64,000 nt of DNA from Garcia nutans (Eukaryota > Streptophyta > Magnoliopsida > Malpighiales > Euphorbiaceae), in contig CANTUV010000024.1 of NCBI GenBank assembly GCA_947685225.1, positions 12,790,001-12,854,000 of the forward strand, in the 5' to 3' direction. The notes under the pieces are model-generated. The model worked only from the letters and a program-made list of their open reading frames with translations. It was not told where the DNA came from and ran no database searches. The position numbers were made by a program, and so were the translations under genes. Shown piece after piece: positions 23,129-33,884 of this stretch (position 1 is its first letter; each line of letters opens with the position of its first letter).

Positions 23129-23302
23129 GTAACAGTCTTGCCGGGTTGAGGATCTCTTCAAATTGAGTTGAATTGAGGTCCAAGAGACTGGGTCTGTTAC
23201 ACTATGAGAATTGTGAATATGAAATATATGATTGGTAACAGTCTTGCCGGGTTGAGAATCTTCTCATGATGAGTTGATGGTCCAAGAGACTGGGTCTGTT
23301 AC
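23129..23302 (+). repeat. Two gtaacag...ctgttac hairpin repeats in element C LTR
   Basis: Units 23129-23200 and 23235-23302. Each starts gtaacagtcttgccgggttg and ends ccaagagactgggtctgttac-like, so both outer (gtaacag/ctgttac) and inner (tcttg/caaga) arms pair. The same repeats are at 32750-32923 in the 3' LTR, and three reverse-oriented copies are in LTR E. Confidence 0.85.
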
Positions 23303-23924
23303 ACTATCCATGGATAGAAATATTGATATATGATGCCTACGGGCTTGATGATTATGATTATAGACCAAAGCAGTAACTCTGAACTCTGAATAACATAGTG
23401 GTGTCTGTTGGGCCCGAGTCTGTCTTTGTTGTCAATGTGATATACAAATGTTGAAAGAAATGGATAATGAAATCTTTGGTATATTTCATTGGACATGTGA
23501 TTGATGATATGTAATATGTGCGTTGAAATATTGATTATGAGCACTAGTGATGAATCATTAATGTTGAATTGTGAATAAAGAAATGTTATGATTGGTATGA
23601 TGTATAATGTGTGTATTAGCATTGATTGTGAATTCAATTGATGAATTGTGGTTGATGACAATGATTGTCTTAATTGGAAATGTGACTTGTGATAGGTATG
23701 ATGTATAATGTGTGTATTGAGATGTTGATTGTGAATATTAGTGATGGGTTGGACTTGGTAGAAATGCTATGTTTATATGTGTATAAGATGTGAGATTAGT
23801 TGAAAGATATGAAAGGTGCAAATGAATAGGGATAAACTTAATAAGAACTAAAAATATATGGAATTGAGATATCTTTATATGTTAGTGTTTCCATGATATA
23901 TGTTTGTATTTTATATTTGTACTA

Positions 23925-23963
23925 CTAAGCTTTTGAGCTTAGCGCGGATGTATTATCGCGCAG
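23925..23963 (+). promoter_or_regulatory. Double hairpin with CAG end, element C 5' LTR
   Basis: ctaagct-tttg-agcttag (7 bp stem), then gcgcg paired with cgcgc across a short loop, then cag/gtagc. Base pairs differ from those in A but pairing is kept. Identical copy at 33546-33584. Confidence 0.62.
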
Positions 23964-24270
23964 GTAGCTTGGTGGAAGACATGAAGTCTTTTGGTATGCC
24001 ACGAGAAGAGTAAGATTTTGTCGAGACCAACTAGAGGGTAATGCATACATGTATCCACTTTAAGTATGTTATATTATATGTATAAATGAAGTTTTGATAA
24101 AGACAATAATTTGTAAGTGTTCTTTAAATTGACCTATTATGGTTTGAATTTTGTTACAGGTATTGAAAGGTAAAAAGAAAAGTGGCATCCTTATACTTTA
24201 AATACTTACTGTATGTATACTAGGTATATGTATAGTATTTATATGGAGTATTGGGGTGTTACAATTATTT

Positions 24271-24282
24271 TGGTATCAGAGC
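24271..24282 (+). other. Primer-binding site of element C
   Basis: Exact tggtatcagagc, seven bases after the LTR end, complementary to the 3' end of initiator methionine tRNA. Confidence 0.93.
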
Positions 24283-25511
24283 TTAGGTTCGAGATTCTCG
24301 GCCTAAGTAAAATTAAAAAGAAAAAGTTTTGAAACGCTTAAAATGAATTAAAAAGAAGAGTTTTGAAAATGAAATTTGTAATACATGCATATGCATTCAC
24401 ACCTAGGTTGGTCTCGGAGGTGGCATTATATGATTTATAGTATATCTGTGTTATATGAAATGGATGTTAATGTGTGAATGATATGATGTTATGAGAAAAC
24501 TGTTTTGTTGTAATGTGAGATGTTGAGGCATGATTACTTAACTTGCTTGTGAAAAAAGAAATGAATTAAAAAAAAATATTGATAAGTTTAATGAACGGAC
24601 CTATCTGTCTCCTGCGGAACCATGCAGACCCATTGGAATGGGCAACCGAACTTGGACAACCGACCTGGTTGGGGAAGGGTACGTATATAAAGTCATAGTT
24701 GTTGGCTATAATGATAAATTTAAATGAGTATAATGAATGATATGAATTTATATAAGTCTAATTGATAATTAAAAAATGGAAATTTATGCAAGTAAAGTGA
24801 AGTGTTAAATGTGTTGAAGCATAAAGAAATGAAAAGGAAAATAATATTGAATGAGTTGATTAGTAAAGACAAGGTATGATTATTTAAAGTTTGGGGTATA
24901 TATATAAAGTCAAGGTATTATTTAAAGGAAAAAGAGATGATATTGGTTATGTAAGAATATAAATTGGTATGGTTATTTTAATGTAAACATTGTGAATTTA
25001 AGGTTAGAAATGTGAGATGCTTGGATATTGTGAAAGCTCATGGTAATGGTAATAATATGTGATATTTGAGATTTTTCGAAATGAGCTTAATAATTGGGGA
25101 AGAAATATGTGTTGATATTGCTTTATGATATATATATATATATATCCGAGATGTTTTTAAAGTTGATTTTAAGAAAAGATGAGTTTGGTAAATTTAAAGT
25201 TTAAGCGAAGTAGTAAGTTGAAAAGTTAAAGTTCTACTAGAAACTGATAAAGATTGATTGGATATTGATGATTTAATGTATATTCAATACCTGAGCCAGG
25301 TGAAATGATTAATATTGCACATGAAAGTATTATGAATTAAGTAATGTGATTGATGGTATGAGAATTTGTTTTGAAGTAAAAAGAGAAATAGATAAGCAAA
25401 TGAAAAGGAGCTATTTTAAGTCATTTTATTGCAAAAAAAAATATATATATATGTTTTTTAGATATGGAAGTATATTAAATGTTTTTTTTTTAAAGATGAA
25501 AGTAAAGAGAT

Positions 25512-25530
25512 GTCACATTGGGAATGTGAC
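25512..25530 (+). other. Hairpin repeat 1 in element C
   Basis: gtcacattgggaatgtgac: perfect 8-bp stem, 3-nt loop. Followed by aagatggatgtgaagtgtta and a 'tatatat' tail shared with the second copy. Confidence 0.75.
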
Positions 25531-25854
25531 CAAGATGGATGTGAAGTGTTATTATAGTCAGAATATATATTTGTAGTGTGATTAAATACTTTTTATCATA
25601 TTGGAAAAATGACAATAATAGTATTCAAAAGAAAGTGATAAACACTAAATTTGTAGTGAATGTATGAAAAAGGAAAATAAAAATCAGAGCATATAATTAA
25701 GTGTATAGGAGCTATTAGGCTCAATGTGTATATTATTAGGTGTAATGTACATATGTATAAATATATGAGTAAAATATATATATACGTTGAATGGTAAACA
25801 AACGGATATAAAGATGATATATTAAATGCATTTCAAAATAAAGGTGAGAGAGAT

Positions 25855-25873
25855 GTCACCTTAGTAAGGTGAC
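25855..25873 (+). other. Hairpin repeat 2 in element C
   Basis: gtcaccttagtaaggtgac: 8-bp stem. Compared with copy 1, one A-T pair became C-G on both arms (acatt/aatgt to acctt/aaggt). Similar downstream sequence, 343 bp from copy 1. Confidence 0.75.
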
Positions 25874-26122
25874 TAAGAATTTGTGAAGTATTATTGTAGT
25901 TAGGAAATATATATGTGTTGAGTTGATAAATAATTTAAGTTATGTCAAAAAGGGGTAAGAATGATGTTGATTAAGGAAAAGTAATAAATGTTAAATTGTG
26001 TTAAAGATATGTAAAAGAGGAATTATATATAATTGTATGACTATGTGTATACATGTATGGAAAATGTGGAATGAGCTTTTCGATATGAATGTAAATGAAA
26101 ATGTAAGAAATGTGGAAAGCAA

Positions 26123-26141
26123 GTCATATTGTGAATGTGAC
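26123..26141 (+). other. Hairpin repeat 3 in element C
   Basis: gtcatattgtgaatgtgac: same size, with one pair turned into T/G, which would be a G-U wobble in RNA. 268 bp from copy 2; downstream sequence (ctaagtatgtgaatgtgata) is related but more diverged. Confidence 0.65.
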
Positions 26142-26442
26142 CTAAGTATGTGAATGTGATATAATTATTTGTTTAGTGGTGTGGAGAATAATAGGGCATG
26201 TATCAGTGGATCTATGAGAGAATAGGTTTTAACCTATGTAGAGTTAGATTATGGGATGAAATGGAGAGTGAGAAAGGACTCAAGTAACACTAGAAGATGA
26301 AATTGTTATGATAATAACTGAGTTAAACTATCATATAATGTTTCCTGGATTAAGGATTTTGTTTGTAGAAATTCTATATGTATAAGTATATAATAAAAAG
26401 GAAAGTATACTGTATGAAAAGTGTTACAAGAGATAAATTAGA

Positions 26443-26447
26443 AGTGG
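26443..26447. repeat. Target duplication of LTR D, left (agtgg)
   Basis: Matched by agtgg at 29247-29251. Confidence 0.85.
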
Positions 26448-27151
26448 TGTAACACCCCTTCCCGACCTACATGTGTAAGCTGAGTAGAGGCGCCACACTA
26501 ACCTAATGTTGCTACCAATTTTACTTAGTCAAATTTTAGTTCCAATTTTAATAGAAATTTTGCCATAGTTTCGTCTAAAAATTGAGTCCCAAGTGTCGAC
26601 AAAACTAGTTTTTTTTTCTTCTGATTTTTAAAACATTTTACACAAACCAATGCAAACAAAATCATTCTCAGTACACTTCCAATAAATCCCCCTTATACCC
26701 TCAACTACAACCTGCAAAAAGGATTTGTAACACCCCCATATCCAATGCCCACACACTACAACCACAACAATGTAGCATAAGTGCATCAAACATAGGGATG
26801 CTACGGTTTTCTTAACATTCAAACACTTTAAACTTGATACAATACCCTTATCATTATACAATATAGAAAAGTAGGTCATTTACTTATAAAACAAAACATA
26901 TTAGTTATATATATATACATTTAAATATTACACAGCGGAAGTTATAAAATATGTACATATTTACAAACACTTGAGTACATATTTAAATATATCCATATTT
27001 TTACATTATAAACATTACTTTACAAAATATAAAGAAGTATACATGATTGGCAATTCTCTTCTGATCTTTAAGTTCCCAAAATCAACTCTTCAAGGTCTAC
27101 TCTCACTTGGTCTGGATGAACTCTCGGAATCGACTCTATCAGCTCTATTAC

Positions 27152-27191
27152 CTGCGCGATTAAACACTATCGCGCTAAGCCAAGGGCTTAG
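27152..27191 (-). promoter_or_regulatory. Double hairpin, LTR D
   Basis: On the minus strand ctaagcc-ctt-ggcttag, then gcgcgat-agtgttta-atcgcgc, then cag. Both stems are perfect 7 bp, the cleanest copy besides that of LTR G. Confidence 0.62.
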
Positions 27192-27385
27192 TAAGATAAT
27201 TCATGCTAAAATGCAATGTCACAAATTAATTACATATATCAATCAAAAGCATATTATCTATTCAATATGTTGCTTTGTTCAATGTCACATCAATATTCAT
27301 ATAATAACACCATTCATTATACTCATTTAAATTTATCATTATAGCCAACAACTATGACTTTATATACGTACCCTTTCCCAACCAG

Positions 27386-27643
27386 GTCGGTTGCCCTCCA
27401 ATCCCAAGGGTCCGCAGGAGGCAAATAGGCACGTATAACATTATCAGTAACATACCTTTCCCCATCCAGGTCGGTTGTCCAAGTTCGGTTGCCCATTCCA
27501 ATGGGTCCGCATGGTTCCGCAGGAGGCAAATAGGTACGTATAATACTGACTATATCAAACCTTCCTCCTACCAGATCGGTAGTCCAAGATCTGTTGCCCA
27601 ACCCACTGGGTCCGCATGGTTCCGCAGGAGACGGATAGGTCCG
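27386..27643. repeat. Three-copy tandem repeat in LTR D
   Basis: Each unit carries gtcggttg..., gggtccgcaggaggcaaatagg and a 'cgtata' spacer. Spacing is irregular, about 85-105 bp. A diverged inverse copy lies at 24597-24690 in the internal region of C. Confidence 0.75.
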
Positions 27644-29251
27644 TTCATTAAACTTATCAATACTTTTTCAATTCATTTCTTTTTTACAAGCAAGTTAAGC
27701 AATCATGCCTCAACATCTCACATTACAACAAAACCATTTTCTCATAACATCATATCATTCCCACTTCATTTCATCATTATATACAATATTCATTACATTA
27801 TCTAAACACTCACATTATTATTCAATCCTATCATCAATGCATGCTTCAATCATATTTCATTTGAATCATTATAACATCTTTGGTATAACATTTCAATGTG
27901 CATTACTCATGAAACACATTACCATTCACAATGCATAACATAACATTATTCAATCTCAACAATGCAATTAGGGTAATTCAACCTCTTCACAACCTAATCC
28001 AAAAGGAATATTAGCAAAATGACCATATGAATAGTACATTCTGGTTTTAGACTCCATGTTATCCTTATTTTGAAAAATTGTATAAAATAATCTACTTGAC
28101 TAAAAATTCTAAACTTTTTACAGAATTTATTTTTGTATCTTAAAATCATTCCTTTAAAATTTCAGATCAAACTGAACACAAAATCTTGGTCAAATAGTTC
28201 ACCTAACCAGACTGCCCCAATTGCCCTGCATTCTGGCAGCAGTTCTGAACTTTGTGAATTCCATAAATCAAATTCAATCAACGTGGTTCCAAATTATTTT
28301 TCTCAAATACTAGACTCACTAAGAAACAACATATCCAAAATTCAATTGAATATGATTTTTCTACATTTTATTAAAAATCCCGAAATAGAGCTGTCTCAGT
28401 TAAGGTACCTGCTGGAACAGGTCTAATAAAAATAATCTTTCTAAACTCATAACCTATCCAAAATCGAATCAACATATTTTTCAGTAATTCTAGACTCATA
28501 GAGGCACAACATATCAAAAATTCACTTCAAGAAAATTTTTCTATAATTAATTAAAAATCATACAAATCACAGCCTTTACTAATTGTAAAACAGAAACAAT
28601 TTCACTAAACACAACTCTTACTCTTCCATCACCAACACCAACCCAACTTCTCATCTATCAAGCAAAATCAATACTTAAAATCACACCATAAGCAACTTAA
28701 TCATACCATCATCAAATCACAACTCAACTCAAGCATAACTTCAAAAATAACAAGAGTAAACAAGAGCAAACTTACCAAATAATGAAATTCCTTGAAACTC
28801 CAACTTGTAACTTTGAAAACTTCCTTCACTTTGAACTTGAAATCATCAAAACCATCACTTGTTCTCTTGCTCTCTTCTCTCTTTGATGAGCCGGCCACAC
28901 AACAACAAGAAGAAGAAGAAATGATGAAGAAACACAAAGTCAATAGGCATTAAATACCCATCCAAAAGAAAATTACTATAATACTCTCATCCATTTAACT
29001 AAGCTTTTGTCATATCTATACCCATTTAAGTAATTTCACAACCAACACAAAAATATCCTCTTTCCTTGACTTTCCATTTTGACCACTTTATATGTTATAT
29101 ATATCACCATATAAGCAACATATACAATTATCTCTAAACCCTCTTTTCTTTCCCAACCACCATACAAAAACATTCTCTTCCCATTTCTCAATTCAAACCA
29201 ACAACAACAACAACAAAACTTCTAGGGCATGCATAGGGATATTACAAGTGG

Positions 29252-30615
29252 AGTAATAAATGGAATTTGTATATGATTAAATGTTGTGTATAAAGATGTT
29301 ATAGATAATATTGTTGATGTGAGTTAGACTAATGATAATCGTATGTTCAAGAGAAAATTTATGGAGATGGAGTTGAAATGTGTTAACTCTTGGTGTAGTA
29401 AAAGTGTGGAGAATGGATATATAATTCTTGTGATACAACTAAATAGTGTAATTAAAAAGTTTGGATACAGAATAATCGAGAAACAGTATTGATTTATGAG
29501 TTACAGGTGTGTGACCATTCATCTCCTATGGCTATATGATTTGGTTAGTATGTGTAGCCGGTTAATTTTAGTATCCATAAATTTGGGACTGAGACAATAT
29601 GACTGTAGTACAAATTGGTGAGATTGAAAATTTTGTTTAAGAAGCATAGTTAAATAGTTATTATAAGATTTGGTGGGAACTATACTAATATGATTTGAAG
29701 TGATTTGTTATCACAATAATTTGATTGAATATGGATTGGAAAAGATCAAGAAATTGTATATAAGTTTGCCCTAATTGAATTAGATCATATATACATATAT
29801 GAATATGGTGCAATTTCATGATAAGTTATATAAATTAATCGTTGGATGGAATTGAACAAGATTGGAAAATGGATATATTGTGACAGATAGATCAATTGAT
29901 CTGAATTGGACTAAGATTATGAAGTATTATTGAGATTTAATATGTATAGTTGTATTAAGAATGTAATTAATTACGTGTCAATGTATATGATGTAAAATAT
30001 TAAAGTAAGAATGGATAGGAATGTATGGAATTATAGTAATTATAAATTATGATAATAAGGGAGAAGATTGGTTATTTATAAAATAAATTGAAAGGCAATG
30101 TATTAAAATGTAAGTTAAGAGAAAAGCATGCTAAAGAGGTAACTCCAATTGTGGAAAATAAGGACCTTGTTATCCATTGAGGGTTGATAAATGTCTATTT
30201 AGACAGTGATTGTAATGACGGGATAATTAATGCTAAGATTCAAACCAATAATTGTTGAGGCTAAAGTTAAGAAAGTAATTACATAGAGGTGAAGGAACAA
30301 AATATATTGAATATAAAGATTGGATGAAGTATAAGTGTACTATAAAATGATTTGATTCCTGATTAAAAATGTTAATAGGAGATGTAATGAGTATTTTGAA
30401 TGTTTGATCAAGGAAATAAGAAGGTATATAAACATATAGAATGATGAATTATGGAATTTAGAGGAGATTGTTGATACTAAAAGAAGGAATTGAAGTTATA
30501 TGATTGGATGACATAATAATTTAAGCATATATTTAACTTCAGGTGGAAGTGAAGATAGTATTTTTGTTAAGAATGAATTGTTATGGCATGGATAATTTCG
30601 AGGACGAAATTATTT
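29252..30615 (+). other. Element C internal region, right part: non-coding
   Basis: AT-rich, with no frame longer than a few dozen codons and no pol motif. Ends with the inverted repeat ataatttcg-agga-cgaaattat (30592-30613), which also occurs, degraded, at the pol ends of Q and A. Confidence 0.75.
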
Positions 30616-30629
30616 AAGGGGGAGAGAAT
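30616..30629 (+). other. Polypurine tract of element C
   Basis: aagggggagagaat directly before the 3' LTR start tgtaata. Confidence 0.9.
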
Positions 30630-33600
30630 TGTAATATCCCTAAGTGTGCCTAGAAGTTGTGATAATATTGTTATTAGTGAATTGAATGTGTGATTGATAA
30701 GTGGTAATTGTGTATGATTTATTTGGAGGATAATAGAAGTTGAGAAAATAATGTATATGTGTGTAGTTGGAAGGAATGCATTGTGTAGAGAGAAGTGTAT
30801 ATGTAGTGTATATGGTGATATATATAACATATAAGTTGGTCAAAGGGCTTGGTCAAGGGAAGAAGATATTTTATTTGTGATTTGTGAAATTACCTATATG
30901 GGTATATATGTGACAAAAGTTTAGTTAAATGGATGAGGGCATTATAGTAATTTTCTTTTGGATGAGTATTTAATGCATGTGGACTTTGTGTTTTCTTCAT
31001 CATTTCTTCTTCTTCTCCTTGTGTTGGCCGGCTCCTTCATTGGCAAAGAAAAACAAAAGAACAAAGAAAGGTTTTGATGATTTTAAGCTCCAAAGTTGAG
31101 AGAGATTTCAAGTAGCTAAGTTGGATTTCAAGGAATTTTATCATCTTGGTAAGTTTTCTCTTGTTTACCTTGATTCTTTTTGAAGTTGTGTTTGGATTGA
31201 GTTATGTTTAGTAATAGTATGATTAAGTATGTTTGTAATTTGTTGAGAAGAGTTGAAATAGATTTGAAAAGGAGAAGTAAATTGGTGTTGGTGATGGAAG
31301 AGTAAGAGTTGTGTTTAGTGAATATTTTTCTGTTTTACAATTAGTAAAGGCTGTGACTTGTATGATTTTTAATTAATTATAGAAAAATGTTCTTGAAGTG
31401 AATTTTTGATATGTTGTGCCTCTATGAGTCTAGAATGACTGAAAAATATGTTGATTCGATTTTGGAATGGTTATGAGTTTAGAAAGATTATTTTTATTAG
31501 ACCTATTCCAGCAGGTACCTTAATTGAGACAGCTATATTTCGGGATTTTTAATAAAATGTAGAAAAATCATATCCAATTGAATTTTGGATATGTTGTTTC
31601 TTAGTGAGTCTAGTATTTGAGAAAAATAATTTGGAACCACGTTGATTGAATTTGATTTATGGAATTCACAAAGTTCAGAACTGCTGCCAGGATGCAGGGC
31701 AATTGGGGCAGTCTGGTTAGGTGAACTATTTGACCAAGATTTTGAGTTCAGTTTGATCTGAAATTTTAAAGGAATGATTTTAATATACAAAACTAAATTC
31801 TGTAAAAATTTTAGAATTTTTAGTCAAGTAGATTATTTTATACAATTTTTCAAAATAAGGATAAAATGGAGTCTAAAACCAGAATGTACTATTCATATGG
31901 TCATTTTGCTAATATTCCTTTTGGATTAGGTTGTGAAGAGGTTGAATTGCCCTAATTTGTGAAGTGAAGAACTATTGAGTGGAGAAGAGTTTAGAGTGGT
32001 GTGAAATGTTATTAAGGTAAGTACCAATGTTGCATGATTGCATTGTTAATGCATATCACTAATGTATTTTGATGTGTTTATATCATTAATGATATGTATA
32101 TATATAATTGTGTTATGGGAAAATGAAAGATGTGAATGATTTGATGAATATTAATGTATGAGAATACAATTGATTGAGTATAATTAAATAATATTAGGTA
32201 AATTATTACATTGTTAATCTAATGTGACTTGTATAGTGTGAAAGAGAAGAGGATCATTCAACAAGGTATGAGCTATGCAAATTTATTATGATAAACATTT
32301 TTATGAAGAATTACTTTAATGTACTTTGTAATGTTATAGCAATGATGCTATATGTATAATGTGAATCATGTGATTGAATAATGATATGTTCATTTGGTTA
32401 ATGTAATTGATGTTGAGTATTATAATGATGATGCACATGATACTATATGAACAATACTATGATTTGTGTATTATGAATCTTGTGAATTGTATTGTGCTAT
32501 ATGAATAAGGTACTTTGTAATGTTATAGCACTGATGTTATATGTATCATATGGATTGAGATATGATATGTTGTGAAGCCATTGTGATTGGCTATGATGAT
32601 CTAATTGAAAGAAATAAGGCATGTTTGCCTAGATGATAATGAACATTGAGATTGAAATTGATAATGAAACAATAAGTGAAATATGTGTTTAATGTGTTAT
32701 TCAGTTTTCAGAGTTCTGGGTTTGGAGGCATGCTTATAAAATGAAAAAGGTAACAGTCTTGCCGGGTTGAGGATCTCTTCAAATTGAGTTGAATTGAGGT
32801 CCAAGAGACTGGGTCTGTTACACTATGAGAATTGTGAATATGAAATATATGATTGGTAACAGTCTTGCCGGGTTGAGAATCTTCTCATGATGAGTTGATG
32901 GTCCAAGAGACTGGGTCTGTTACACTATCCATGGATAGAAATATTGATATATGATGCCTACGGGCTTGATGATTATGATTATAGACCAAAGCAGTAACTC
33001 TGAACTCTGAATAACATAGTGGTGTCTGTTGGGCCCGAGTCTGTCTTTGTTGTCAATGTGATATACAAATGTTGAAAGAAATGGATAATGAAATCTTTGG
33101 TATATTTCATTGGACATGTGATTGATGATATGTAATATGTGCGTTGAAATATTGATTATGAGCACTAGTGATGAATCATTAATGTTGAATTGTGAATAAA
33201 GAAATGTTATGATTGGTATGATGTATAATGTGTGTATTAGCATTGATTGTGAATTCAATTGATGAATTGTGGTTGATGACAATGATTGTCTTAATTGGAA
33301 ATGTGACTTGTGATAGGTATGATGTATAATGTGTGTATTGAGATGTTGATTGTGAATATTAGTGATGGGTTGGACTTGGTAGAAATGCTATGTTTATATG
33401 TGTATAAGATGTGAGATTAGTTGAAAGATATGAAAGGTGCAAATGAATAGGGATAAACTTAATAAGAACTAAAAATATATGGAATTGAGATATCTTTATA
33501 TGTTAGTGTTTCCATGATATATGTTTGTATTTTATATTTGTACTACTAAGCTTTTGAGCTTAGCGCGGATGTATTATCGCGCAGGTAGCTTGGTGGAAGA

Positions 33601-33884
33601 CATGAAGTCTTTTGGTATGCCACGAGAAGAGTAAGATTTTGTCGAGACCAACTAGAGGGTAATGCATACATGTATCCACTTTAAGTATGTTATATTATAT
33701 GTATAAATGAAGTTTTGATAAAGACAATAATTTGTAAGTGTTCTTTAAATTGACCTATTATGGTTTGAATTTTGTTACAGGTATTGAAAGGTAAAAAGAA
33801 AAGTGGCATCCTTATACTTTAAATACTTACTGTATGTATACTAGGTATATGTATAGTATTTATATGGAGTATTGGGGTGTTACA
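30630..33884 (+). repeat. Element C 3' LTR
   Basis: Same length as the 5' LTR. Differences noticed by eye: G/A at 21884 vs 31505, T/G at 21938 vs 31559, T/A at 22124 vs 31745, C/T at 23113 vs 32734. Confidence 0.94.

Larger units (their letters stand above)
21009..24263 (+). repeat. Element C 5' LTR
   Basis: 3255 bp, tgtaatatccc...gggtgttaca. Contains ggccggc (21405-21411), donor-like gtaagt (21538-21543), an exon-like block (22309-22395), two gtaacag...ctgttac hairpin repeats (23129-23200, 23235-23302) and the double hairpin (23925-23963). Confidence 0.94.
24283..26447 (+). other. Element C internal region, left part: non-coding
   Basis: No protein motif found in any frame; open stretches are short and AT-biased. 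Two structures stand out. About 24440-24760 is an inverted, diverged match to 27320-27770 of LTR D (the ggacctatctgtctcctgcg and gaacttggacaaccgacctg blocks). Three related hairpins occur at 25512, 25855 and 26123. Confidence 0.8.
26448..29246 (-). mobile_element. LTR D: solo LTR with mosaic structure
   Basis: Flanked by agtgg duplications, opening tgtaacaccccttcccgacc and closing gggatattaca. A second LTR terminus, tgtaacacccccatatcc, lies inside at 26726, identical to the start of LTR G at 63515. So 26448-26725 (278 bp) comes from one LTR type and 26726 onward from another. The right part (about 27960-29246) matches the 5' half of the LTR of C in inverse orientation. The middle carries three about 90-bp repeats (27386-27643). 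There is no PBS or PPT inside. The exon-like block is interrupted: only its first about 30 nt remain near 27965-27997. Confidence 0.8.
21009..33884 (+). mobile_element. Element C: young, non-coding long LTR retrotransposon (LARD-like)
   Basis: Two 3255-bp LTRs (21009-24263 and 30630-33884) in which I count about four substitutions; ttaaa duplications; iMet PBS 24271-24282; PPT 30616-30629. The internal region has no gag or pol. It would need proteins supplied by a related autonomous chromovirus such as A, O or Q in their intact state. LTR ends, PBS and the aatttcgagga word before the PPT match those elements. Solo or mosaic LTR D is inserted at 26448-29246. This is the youngest large insertion in the window by LTR identity. 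Confidence 0.93.

Noticed and set aside
23299..23661. 120-codon minus-strand frame, repeated identically at 32920-33282
   Set aside because: The two are the same place in two nearly identical LTRs of C; there is no protein motif and composition is AT-driven.
27386..27643. CRISPR-like array
   Set aside because: Three unequal repeats inside a plant LTR, irregular spacing, no cas genes; an LTR minisatellite.
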